Positions 1 through 5,544 of a stretch of DNA of 7,542 nucleotides are shown one piece after another. Position 1 is the first letter of the stretch. Every line of letters begins with the position of its first letter. Under the pieces are notes generated by a model, which was given only the letters and a program-made list of their open reading frames with translations, was not told the DNA's origin and made no database searches. Source of the stretch: PALSA-607 sp036510735 (GTDB lineage: Bacteria > Actinomycetota > Actinomycetes > Acidothermales > Acidothermaceae). The DNA is taken from NCBI GenBank assembly GCA_036510735.1, contig DATCDK010000122.1, forward strand, positions 1-7,542, given 5' to 3'. Position numbers and translations under genes: made by a program.

Positions 1-360
1 TTCGAGCGACTGGAGTGCGAAGCAGCCTTCGGGCAGCGGGGGCAGCGGGTCGCCTTCGGGCAGCCCTGAATCGACGAAGCCGAGCCAGACATGGCGGACG
101 CCGAGGATGCGAGCCGCCTCTGCCATCTCCGCTCGGCGCACGTTCGGCAGATCGTCGACGACCTCGGGACGGTCCATCGCGGGATTCAAGATCGATCCAC
201 GCTCGCCGCCGGTCAACGTCACCACCAGGACGTCGACACCCTCGGCCACATAACGGGCCATCGTCGCGGCGCCCTTGCTGGACTCGTCGTCCGGATGGGC
301 ATGCACGGCCATCAGCCGCAGTCGTTCTGTCACGTTAGGTCCAGTCCCGTTCGTACTCAT
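1..360 (-). CDS. mca: Mycothiol S-conjugate amidase Mca, N-terminal part (runs off left edge)
   Basis: Mca hydrolyses mycothiol S-conjugates in the cytoplasm, releasing a mercapturic acid for export and recyclable GlcN-inositol; it is a zinc enzyme of the LmbE/MshB family. The first 120 residues are visible. The metal motif AHPDDE lies at residues 21-26, with His22 and Asp25 the expected zinc ligands by analogy to MshB; the third ligand lies outside the window. LTGGERGSILNPAMD at about residues 55-69 and the surrounding sequence match Mca rather than MshB. The ATG at 360 is preceded by AGGAGA (minus strand, 376-371) ten bases upstream. A GTG at 333 is an alternative that gives MTERLRLMAVHAHP, closer in length to mycobacterial Mca starts. 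The family is about 290-300 residues, so about 60% is missing. It is divergent from greA across 122 bp. Confidence 0.93.
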   Translation of the reverse strand, partial: MSTNGTGPNVTERLRLMAVHAHPDDESSKGAATMARYVAEGVDVLVVTLTGGERGSILNPAMDRPEVVDDLPNVRRAEMAEAARILGVRHVWLGFVDSGLPEGDPLPPLPEGCFALQSLE

Positions 361-482
361 GGACTCTCATTCTCCTGGCTAGCGGAGACGGGCGCAGCGG
401 TGGGTCGGACGGCGGTTGTAACCTGGCATACACACCGACGCGCGTCTCGCCGACAGTTGCTTGTCACCTCAGAGGGAGCTCC
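361..482. promoter_or_regulatory. Divergent intergenic region between mca and greA
   Basis: This 122-bp spacer must hold the promoters of both divergent genes unless greA is read from further upstream. It contains the mca ribosome-binding site (AGGAGA on the minus strand, 376-371) and the greA one (AGAGGGAG at 471-478). A near-palindrome, GGTTGTAACC, lies at 414-423. I could not identify a good -35/-10 pair on either strand, nor a GGGAAT...GTT SigR-type promoter of the kind that drives mycothiol genes in Streptomyces. No small membrane-protein ORF fits here. Confidence 0.5.
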
Positions 483-974
483 GTGGCTCAGACCACCCCG
501 ATCACCTGGCTTACCCGCGAGGCCTACGACCGGCTGACCGCCGAGTACGACAACCTCACCGGACCGGCGAGGATCGAGATCGCACGCAAGATCCAGGCCG
601 CGCGCGAAGAGGGCGACCTCAAGGAGAACGGCGGCTACCACGCCGCGAAAGAAGAGCAAGGCAAGATGGAAGCCCGCATCCGGCAGCTGCGGCAGCTCCT
701 CGATAACGCCAAAGTCGGAGCAGGACCAGCGGACGACGGCAAGGTCGGCCCGGGCATGGTCATCACCGTTCGTTATGAGGGGGACGACGACACGTTGACC
801 TTCTTGTTGGGCTCGCGTGAAGACGCCGGTGGCGCAGTCGACGTCTACTCCCCGAGTTCGCCGCTCGGAGCTGCGCTGCTCGGCAAGACCGCCGGCGACA
901 CGGCGTCCTACTCGCTGCCGAACGGCACGAAGCTGTCCGTCGAGATCATCGAAGCGAAGCCCTACACCGGCTAG
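483..974 (+). CDS. greA: Transcription elongation factor GreA
   Basis: GreA inserts its coiled coil into the secondary channel of RNA polymerase and stimulates cleavage of the backtracked transcript, rescuing stalled complexes. The 163-residue protein has normal family length. Residues 10-76 form the N-terminal antiparallel coiled coil. Its tip carries GDLKEN (44-49), including the catalytic acidic pair Asp45 and Glu48, followed by the family signature GGYHAAKEEQ (50-59). Residues 85-163 form the FKBP-like C-terminal domain with the conserved SPLG (126-129). The sequence closely resembles M. tuberculosis GreA as I recall it. The start is GTG at 483, four bases after AGAGGGAG. It is divergent from mca and convergent with the ABC permease gene, whose stop codon interlocks with its own. 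Confidence 0.96.
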   Translation: MAQTTPITWLTREAYDRLTAEYDNLTGPARIEIARKIQAAREEGDLKENGGYHAAKEEQGKMEARIRQLRQLLDNAKVGAGPADDGKVGPGMVITVRYEGDDDTLTFLLGSREDAGGAVDVYSPSSPLGAALLGKTAGDTASYSLPNGTKLSVEIIEAKPYTG

Positions 975-1771
975 CGAGCGGCTGCGGCGCGGTACTTGCG
1001 CACCGACAGCGGAACGAAGACCACCAACAGCAGCACGCTCCACCCGATCGCCGTGATCTGCGGATGCTGCATTGGCCATGCATCTGGGCGCGCTAGCGAG
1101 CCGTTATTGCCGAACAGTTCACGGGCGGACGCGACAACGGCACTCACGGGATTCCAGTTCGCCACCGGCTGGAGCCAGCCCGGCAGCGACTGCGACGTGA
1201 CGAACGCATTCGAGAGGAACGTCAGCGGAAACATCCAGATGAAACCGGCGCTTTGCGCAACCTCGACGCTCCTTACGGACAACCCGATCGTCGCCGAAAC
1301 CCAGGACATCGAGTACGCAAAGAGAAAGATGATGAGGTACGCCGCGATCGCCCGGCTCGCCCCGCGCTCGATGCGCCAGCCGACGAGCAGACCGCATGCC
1401 GACATCACCACCATCACGATGCAGTTGTTGACCAGATCGGAAAGCGTCCGGCCGAACAGCACTGCCGACCGCGCCATCGGCAGTGATCTGAACCGGTCGA
1501 TGATTCCTTTCTGAAGGTCATCGGCCAAACCGATCGCCGTGATGCCCGCGCCGAAGGTCACCGTCTGGGTGAAGATGCCAGCCATCAAGTACGAGCGGTA
1601 GGTCACGCCGGGTACCGGAATCGCGCCACCGAAGACGTACGCGAACAGCAGCACGAACATGATCGGCTGGACCGTCGTGAAGATCAGCAGGTCGGGGATG
1701 CGCTTGACCTTGATGAGGTTGCGCTTCGCTATCACCAGGCCGTCGGCGGTCGCTTGCGTCAACACGCTCAT
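971..1771 (-). CDS. DrrB-type ABC-2 transporter permease
   Basis: This is the integral membrane half of a daunorubicin-resistance (DrrAB)-type ABC exporter, which pumps drugs, glycolipids or other amphipathic compounds out of the cell. It has 266 residues, a typical ABC-2 length. Six likely membrane segments lie at about residues 28-48, 60-82, 114-132, 141-164, 172-192 and 240-257. The cytoplasmic stretch at 86-110, with GIIDRFRSLPMARSAVL, is the usual coupling region to the ATPase. The stretch between segments five and six (SNAFV, LPGWLQPVANWNP) is characteristic of the DrrB family. Its ATG overlaps the ATPase stop codon as ATGA, implying translational coupling and 1:1 production. Its TAG stop at 973-971 overlaps greA's stop on the other strand. 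The substrate cannot be told from sequence, so I do not use the symbol drrB. Confidence 0.92.
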   Translation of the reverse strand: MSVLTQATADGLVIAKRNLIKVKRIPDLLIFTTVQPIMFVLLFAYVFGGAIPVPGVTYRSYLMAGIFTQTVTFGAGITAIGLADDLQKGIIDRFRSLPMARSAVLFGRTLSDLVNNCIVMVVMSACGLLVGWRIERGASRAIAAYLIIFLFAYSMSWVSATIGLSVRSVEVAQSAGFIWMFPLTFLSNAFVTSQSLPGWLQPVANWNPVSAVVASARELFGNNGSLARPDAWPMQHPQITAIGWSVLLLVVFVPLSVRKYRAAAAR

Positions 1772-2814
1772 GACTGCTTCTCCTTGCGGCCCTTACGGCC
1801 TGATTTCGCAACGGGTACAGCAGGATCGGCTGCGTCTTCGGCGGCGTGGCCCGTCAGAGACAAGAACACATCGTCAAGAGTTGGACGCCGGATTGCGACG
1901 TCCTTCACGACCACTCCCGCCGTATCGAGCTGGCGTAGGGCATCGATCAGCACGGCGGATCCGCCCTGCACGGCGATCGATGCTGCCCTAGTGGCCTGGT
2001 CGATGGTGGGGTCGCCGAGCCCTACCCTGCGCAGGACCTGTTCGGTGGCCGGCAACTCCGACGCGTTCGACACGGTCAACTCAAGACGCTCGCCGCCGAT
2101 CTGCGACTTGAGTTCGTCGGCAGTGCCGCGAGCGATCACCTTGCCGTGGTCGATCACGACGATCGACTGCGCGAGCCGATCAGCTTCTTCCAGGTACTGG
2201 GTGGTCAGCAGCAACGTGGTGCCGCCGTCGACGAGCTCCTCGATGACGTCCCACATGCCAAGGCGGCCGCGCGGGTCGAGACCCGTCGTCGGTTCGTCGA
2301 GGAACAGCACCCGCGGCCGCGCGACCAGACTGCCGGCAAGGTCGAGGCGCCGCCGCATGCCCCCGGAGTACGTCTTCACGACGCGATTCGCGGCGTCAAC
2401 AAGATCGAAGCGCTCGAGCAGCTCATCGGCTCGCGCGACAGAGACGGCTTTGCCGAGGTGGTACAGGCGGCCCACCATGTCGAGGTTCTCGCGACCGGTC
2501 AGGTTCTCGTCGACCGCCGCGTACTGGCCCGAGACACCGATCGTGCGGCGAACAGCATCGGCATCGCGCACGACGTCGAGGCCCGCCACGGTGGCAGTTC
2601 CGGAGTCCGGCCTGAGAAGGGTCGTGAACACCCGCACCGCGGTCGTCTTGCCGGCGCCGTTTGGCCCGAGCAGGCCGAGCACGGTGCCCTCCTCGACGCG
2701 CAAATCAATGCCGTCGAGCGCGCGGACCGAGCCGTAGTGCTTGACCAGACCCTCGGCCACGATCGCGCCGCCCGTCGACCGAGGAGCGCGCGAAGGTGCT
2801 TGAACATCGACCAT
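1768..2814 (-). CDS. DrrA-type ABC transporter ATP-binding protein
   Basis: This cytoplasmic ATPase powers the permease encoded immediately downstream. In its 348 residues are Walker A GPNGAGKTT (50-58), Q-loop Gln97, signature YSGGM (149-153), Walker B VLFLDEP (169-175; Asp173, Glu174) and D-loop TGLD (177-180). The switch region reads TTQYLEEAD (204-212), with Gln206 where most ABC ATPases have His; this is usual in the DrrA subfamily. The C-terminal extension carries LDDVFL (313-318), equivalent to the LDEVFL motif of DrrA, then a variable tail ending in a Lys/Arg-rich stretch. The ATG at 2814 follows GAGGGAG (2832-2826, minus strand) by eleven bases, and that site lies in a small hairpin. 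The substrate is unknown. Confidence 0.93.
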   Translation of the reverse strand: MVDVQAPSRAPRSTGGAIVAEGLVKHYGSVRALDGIDLRVEEGTVLGLLGPNGAGKTTAVRVFTTLLRPDSGTATVAGLDVVRDADAVRRTIGVSGQYAAVDENLTGRENLDMVGRLYHLGKAVSVARADELLERFDLVDAANRVVKTYSGGMRRRLDLAGSLVARPRVLFLDEPTTGLDPRGRLGMWDVIEELVDGGTTLLLTTQYLEEADRLAQSIVVIDHGKVIARGTADELKSQIGGERLELTVSNASELPATEQVLRRVGLGDPTIDQATRAASIAVQGGSAVLIDALRQLDTAGVVVKDVAIRRPTLDDVFLSLTGHAAEDAADPAVPVAKSGRKGRKEKQS

Positions 2815-2823
2815 GTGAAGAGA

Positions 2824-2837
2824 GACTCCCTCGAGTC
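2824..2837 (-). promoter_or_regulatory. Small hairpin over the ribosome-binding site of the ABC ATPase gene
   Basis: The leader sequence GACTC-GAGG-GAGTC (minus strand) forms a perfect 5-bp stem with a 4-base loop. The GAGGGAG ribosome-binding site spans the end of the 5' arm, the loop and part of the 3' arm, so folding would partly hide it. The stem is short and marginally stable, so a regulatory role is speculative. Confidence 0.3.
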
Positions 2838-2920
2838 GCCGAAATCATCGGTTCGTTCACAACCGGCAGCAGGAGCTGCGTTCCGGAACAAGCAGGCGTT
2901 AGCGAACCAGGCAACACGGC

Positions 2921-2951
2921 AGGCTATCGACCCGCTGCGCGGGAGCGTCAA
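2921..2951 (-). promoter_or_regulatory. Candidate promoter for the ABC exporter operon
   Basis: On the minus strand, TTGACG (2951-2946) is a near-consensus -35. GATAGC follows after 17 bases (2928-2923), and the better TAnnnT match TAGCCT lies 19 bases from the -35 (2926-2921). The spacer holds a perfect inverted repeat, CCCGC TGC GCGGG (2931-2943), that could be an operator. A start near 2914 would leave a leader of about 100 nt before the ATPase ATG. This is pattern recognition only; the -10 is imperfect. Confidence 0.35.
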
Positions 2952-2970
2952 GTTACTTAAATCATCAACC

Positions 2971-4128
2971 TCAGCGACCAACCAAGCGGTCGAGCACGAT
3001 GAGAACAGCTGCTGCCAGCAGCCCGTACTCGACGAGGATCAGGCGCGCAGGTGAAGAGTTCAGTCGACGCGCCGCGGCCGAGATCCCCGAGGGGCTGATC
3101 ACGTAGAGCGCGACTTCCGGGCTGATGTAGCTGATACGGGGCGCGAACCCTCCGTACCAGCCACCCCCCATGATGTCGTGCTGAACGCGCGCGGCCACAA
3201 CAACGGCGAACGCGAAGCCCACGAACACGCACAAGAGCGCGAGCAATCCAATGGAGATGCCGCCCACGTGCGACAGGTGATGGCCGATGGGCGTGGCGCC
3301 TAGCGAAAGGGTAAAAATGCCCAACACTGCCAGCACGTGCGCACCGAGCAGGGATAGCGCACGAGCCCGTGTCGGAAACGCGTCGCCGGAGTTCGACGGC
3401 GCGAAAGCCGGTCGCGCTTTGTCCCGCTCGGTCAATGCCGCAAGTACCGACACCGACGCAGCCGGGGGGACCGGCGCAACCCACCCGGATGGCGCGGTAA
3501 CGACGACGCGGAGATCGGGCTGCGCAACGACGCGGAGATCGGGCTGCGCAACGAGGTGCAGGTCGGGCTGCGAAACAAGGTGCAGGTCGGGCTGCGAAAC
3601 AAGGTGTAGGTCGGGCTGAGTCACAACGAGGTCGCCCGGGTCGGGCGCCAACCGCGGGGCGGCTGCAAAGGGCTGCGCGGCCGTAATGGACTGGGCGGCT
3701 GCAAAGTGCGGGGCGGCCACAAAGGGCCGCGCGGCCGCGATGGACTGGGCGGCTGCAAAGTGCGGGGCGACCACAAAGGGCTGCGCGGCCGTAATGGACT
3801 GGGCCGCAAAATGACCGCCTTGGCTGGATCCGAAACGCGGGGCGGGTGCGAAGCGCGAGTGGGCCGCAAAGCGCGGATCCGGCGCCGCTGCAAAGCGCGC
3901 AGCGACCCGAGGTCCGCCTGAGTGACGGCTTCGGCCACTGTTGCTGCCGCGGCTGTTGCTGCCGTGACTGTTGCCAGCCCTGCCGCTCCCGCGGCTGCGC
4001 AGCACCAACGCGGTGCCGAGCAAGACCAGCAACGCGGCCGACAAGAGGGGCACGAGGGGCAATGGCGTCACGTGCGAAAGGGCGAGGTGCACGGCATCCG
4101 ACTTTCGGGGGGACGGCTGACCAAGCAC
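2971..4128 (-). CDS. Unrecognised repeat-containing membrane protein
   Basis: I do not recognise this 385-residue protein. One hydrophobic segment lies near the N-terminus (about 21-43), followed by a Ser/Gly/Arg/Asn-rich stretch (44-72). Next comes an Ala/Phe/Pro-rich stretch (73-160) including about three copies of an 18-residue unit like FAAAQSITAAQPFVVAPH, then six QPDL-type 8-residue units, the last degenerate (168-215). Three further membrane segments lie at about 258-282, 289-313 and 362-382. The 314-361 loop (GGGWYGGFAP, RISYISPEVALYVISPSG) has ordinary composition and may be the conserved part. This frame is chosen because it alone gives clean hydrophobic helices; the same-strand alternative is Cys/Arg-rich. 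The start is uncertain: GTG at 4128 follows an in-frame stop closely and lacks a clear ribosome-binding site; GTGs at codons 13 and 20 are possible. It lies 85 bp after ilvA and 156 bp before the ABC genes. Confidence 0.75.
   Translation of the reverse strand: MLGQPSPRKSDAVHLALSHVTPLPLVPLLSAALLVLLGTALVLRSRGSGRAGNSHGSNSRGSNSGRSRHSGGPRVAARFAAAPDPRFAAHSRFAPAPRFGSSQGGHFAAQSITAAQPFVVAPHFAAAQSIAAARPFVAAPHFAAAQSITAAQPFAAAPRLAPDPGDLVVTQPDLHLVSQPDLHLVSQPDLHLVAQPDLRVVAQPDLRVVVTAPSGWVAPVPPAASVSVLAALTERDKARPAFAPSNSGDAFPTRARALSLLGAHVLAVLGIFTLSLGATPIGHHLSHVGGISIGLLALLCVFVGFAFAVVVAARVQHDIMGGGWYGGFAPRISYISPEVALYVISPSGISAAARRLNSSPARLILVEYGLLAAAVLIVLDRLVGR
3513..3632 (-). repeat. Five tandem 24-bp units inside the membrane-protein gene
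   Basis: On the plus strand each unit begins GATCGGGCTG or GGTCGGGCTG. Boundaries are at 3513, 3537, 3561, 3585 and 3609; the fifth unit is degenerate at its end, and a partial unit tail precedes the first. Neighbouring units differ by only a few bases; those at 3561 and 3585 differ at one. The period is a multiple of three, so every copy encodes one (V/L)VSQPDLH-like octapeptide and frame is kept. Confidence 0.9.
3667..3810 (-). repeat. About 2.7 tandem 54-bp units inside the membrane-protein gene
   Basis: On the plus strand, units begin AAAGGGCTGCGCGGCC or a close variant at 3667, 3721 and 3775. The first two are complete (3667-3720 and 3721-3774) and differ at only a few positions; the third breaks down near 3810. 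Each encodes an 18-residue FAAAQSITAAQPFVVAPH-like unit. More diverged RFAA-type echoes continue to about 3910. Confidence 0.88.
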
Positions 4129-4195
4129 GCAGGATCGAGCGCTCAGTTAGTTGTTTCGACCCCACCGGATGGCGACCTTGAGCTTTCGCTTTGCG

Positions 4196-4207
4196 TCACC
4201 CGGGTGA
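4196..4207. repeat. 12-bp perfect palindrome just downstream of ilvA
   Basis: TCACCCGGGTGA is its own reverse complement and lies six bases past the ilvA stop codon. Part of it recurs as a direct repeat: GGTGAACT occurs at 4203-4210 and again at 4217-4224, across the ilvA stop. With no loop and no following U-run it is a poor terminator. A protein-binding site or chance are both possible. Confidence 0.45.
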
Positions 4208-4213
4208 ACTTCG

Positions 4214-5443
4214 CTAGGTGAACTCGAGGCGGTAGCCGCGCGACCGGAGCATCTCCACGACCTCGTCGGAGTGCGTCGGGCCCCTCGTTTCGACCTGCAG
4301 TGCCACGGCGACCTCATCGAGGCGCAGCGTCGGCGCGGTGCGCTGGTGCACCACATCAAGCACGTTGCCGCCCGCCGCCGCGAGCGCCTGCAACAAGGCC
4401 GCCAGCGCGCCCGGCCGGTCGCTGATCGTCACCTGGAACGACAAGTAGCGGCCTGCGGCGGCGAGGCCGTGCCGCAGCACGCCCATCAGCAACACGGGGT
4501 CGACGTTGCCGCCGGACAGCACAGCAACAACCGGCGGCTCGAACATCTCAGGGGCGTCGATGATCGCGGCGACCGCGGCGACTCCGGCCGGTTCGACGAC
4601 CAGCTTGGCGCGTTCGAGACAAAACAAGAGAGCCCGCGACAGCGAGTCCTCGGACACCGTCACCACCCGGTCGACGTAGTCGCGGACCAGCTCGAACGTC
4701 AACTCACCAGGACACCCGACCGCGATGCCGTCAGCGATCGTCGACATGCTCGCGAGCCTGGTCGGCGTCCCGGCCTTTAGCGAACCTGGGAACGCGGCCG
4801 CACCTTGGGCTTGCACCGCGACGACGGTGATGTCGGGCCGCAGTGCTTGGACGACGACCGCAAGACCCGCGGTCAACCCGCCACCGCCGGTGCTGACGAC
4901 GATGGTTCGCGCATCGGGGCATTGCTCGAGGATCTCCAGCCCCACAGTCGCCTGGCCGGCCACGATGTCGGCGTGATCGAACGGGTGAATCAGCATGGCG
5001 CCGGTGGCGGCCGCGAACGAGATGGCCTCGGCGAGCGCCTCATCAAGGGTGTGGCCGAAGAACCGCACATCGGCGCCGTACTTGCGGGTTGCCTCGACCT
5101 TCGGCAGCGGAGCACCTTCGGGCATGAACACCGTCGACTTGGCGCCGAGCAACGAAGAGGCGAGCGCAACACCCTGCGCATGATTGCCGGCGCTCGCCGC
5201 GACGACACCGCGCGCCCTCTCCTCGTCCGTCAATCGCGCAATACGAACGTAGGCGCCGCGAATCTTGAACGATCCGGCGCGCTGCAAGTTCTCGCATTTC
5301 AATCGGACGTCGCCACCGACCAATTCGGCAAGCCCGCGCGACGACTCGATCGGCGTGCGACGTGCGACCCCTGCCAGGAGCACCGCAGCCGCGCGCGCGT
5401 CGGCCAGCCACTCCTGCGGGTCGCGCGGCACGGCGGTGGTCAT
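4214..5443 (-). CDS. ilvA: Threonine ammonia-lyase (threonine dehydratase) with one ACT domain
   Basis: This cytoplasmic PLP enzyme deaminates L-threonine to 2-oxobutanoate and ammonia, the entry step of isoleucine synthesis. The 409 residues comprise a fold-type II PLP domain (about 1-325) and one C-terminal ACT domain (about 334-409, with SFQVTISDRPGALAALLQAL). Lys60 in GSFKIRGA is the Schiff-base lysine. SAGNHAQG (84-91) contacts the substrate, GGGGL (186-190) holds the PLP phosphate, and Ser310 in SGGN faces the pyridine nitrogen. The short single-ACT form fits many actinobacterial enzymes; a catabolic (TdcB-like) role cannot be excluded, and the ACT domain suggests allosteric control by an amino acid. 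The ATG at 5443 has a weak ribosome-binding site and starts MTTAVPRDPQEW. It is divergent from the hydrolase gene. Confidence 0.93.
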   Translation of the reverse strand: MTTAVPRDPQEWLADARAAAVLLAGVARRTPIESSRGLAELVGGDVRLKCENLQRAGSFKIRGAYVRIARLTDEERARGVVAASAGNHAQGVALASSLLGAKSTVFMPEGAPLPKVEATRKYGADVRFFGHTLDEALAEAISFAAATGAMLIHPFDHADIVAGQATVGLEILEQCPDARTIVVSTGGGGLTAGLAVVVQALRPDITVVAVQAQGAAAFPGSLKAGTPTRLASMSTIADGIAVGCPGELTFELVRDYVDRVVTVSEDSLSRALLFCLERAKLVVEPAGVAAVAAIIDAPEMFEPPVVAVLSGGNVDPVLLMGVLRHGLAAAGRYLSFQVTISDRPGALAALLQALAAAGGNVLDVVHQRTAPTLRLDEVAVALQVETRGPTHSDEVVEMLRSRGYRLEFT

Positions 5444-5544
5444 GCCCGAAGTCTCGCACCGATCCCGTTGGGAAAGATTAAGGCGGATAAAGATTCGCCC
5501 ACCCGAGTCGGTTTCAGCGTGCCGATCCGGTGCAGGATGAACAG
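5444..5544. promoter_or_regulatory. Divergent intergenic region between ilvA and the hydrolase gene
   Basis: This 101-bp spacer has an AT-richer core with a direct repeat AAAGATT at 5473-5479 and 5489-5495 (16-bp period). On the minus strand TAATCT (5480-5475) is a plausible -10 for ilvA, leaving a leader of about 25 nt; no convincing -35 is seen 17 bases upstream. The plus-strand hydrolase promoter is not clear. AGGA at 5533-5536 is the hydrolase ribosome-binding site. I see no leader peptide of the attenuator type. Confidence 0.4.

Noticed and set aside
975..1015. Possible terminator hairpin for greA inside the permease 3' end (GCGCGGT...GCGCACC)
   Set aside because: The arms pair poorly and no U-run follows.
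357..1079. 240-codon minus-strand ORF opposite greA
   Set aside because: It covers the whole greA gene antisense plus the permease 3' end, has shadow-like composition, and greA is unmistakable on the other strand.
1754..2737. Long plus-strand ORFs opposite the ABC ATPase gene (also one at 2146-3054)
   Set aside because: Ser/Arg/Thr-rich translations with no motifs, lying antisense to a clear ABC ATPase with all its nucleotide-binding motifs.
3287..3619. Plus-strand ORF with GCATTRRS-type tandem repeats
   Set aside because: It is the antisense reading of the 24-bp array. The repeat peptide arises from the array itself, and there is no ribosome-binding site or recognisable domain.
3513..3632. 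Possible CRISPR array
   Set aside because: The units are contiguous 24-bp tandem copies with no unique spacers, and they encode a repeated peptide.
2957..4165. A longer same-strand open frame of 402 codons overlapping the membrane-protein gene
   Set aside because: It is rich in Cys and Arg with no coherent hydrophobic helices. The 24- and 54-bp repeats stay in register in every frame and keep alternative frames open, so its length is not evidence of coding.
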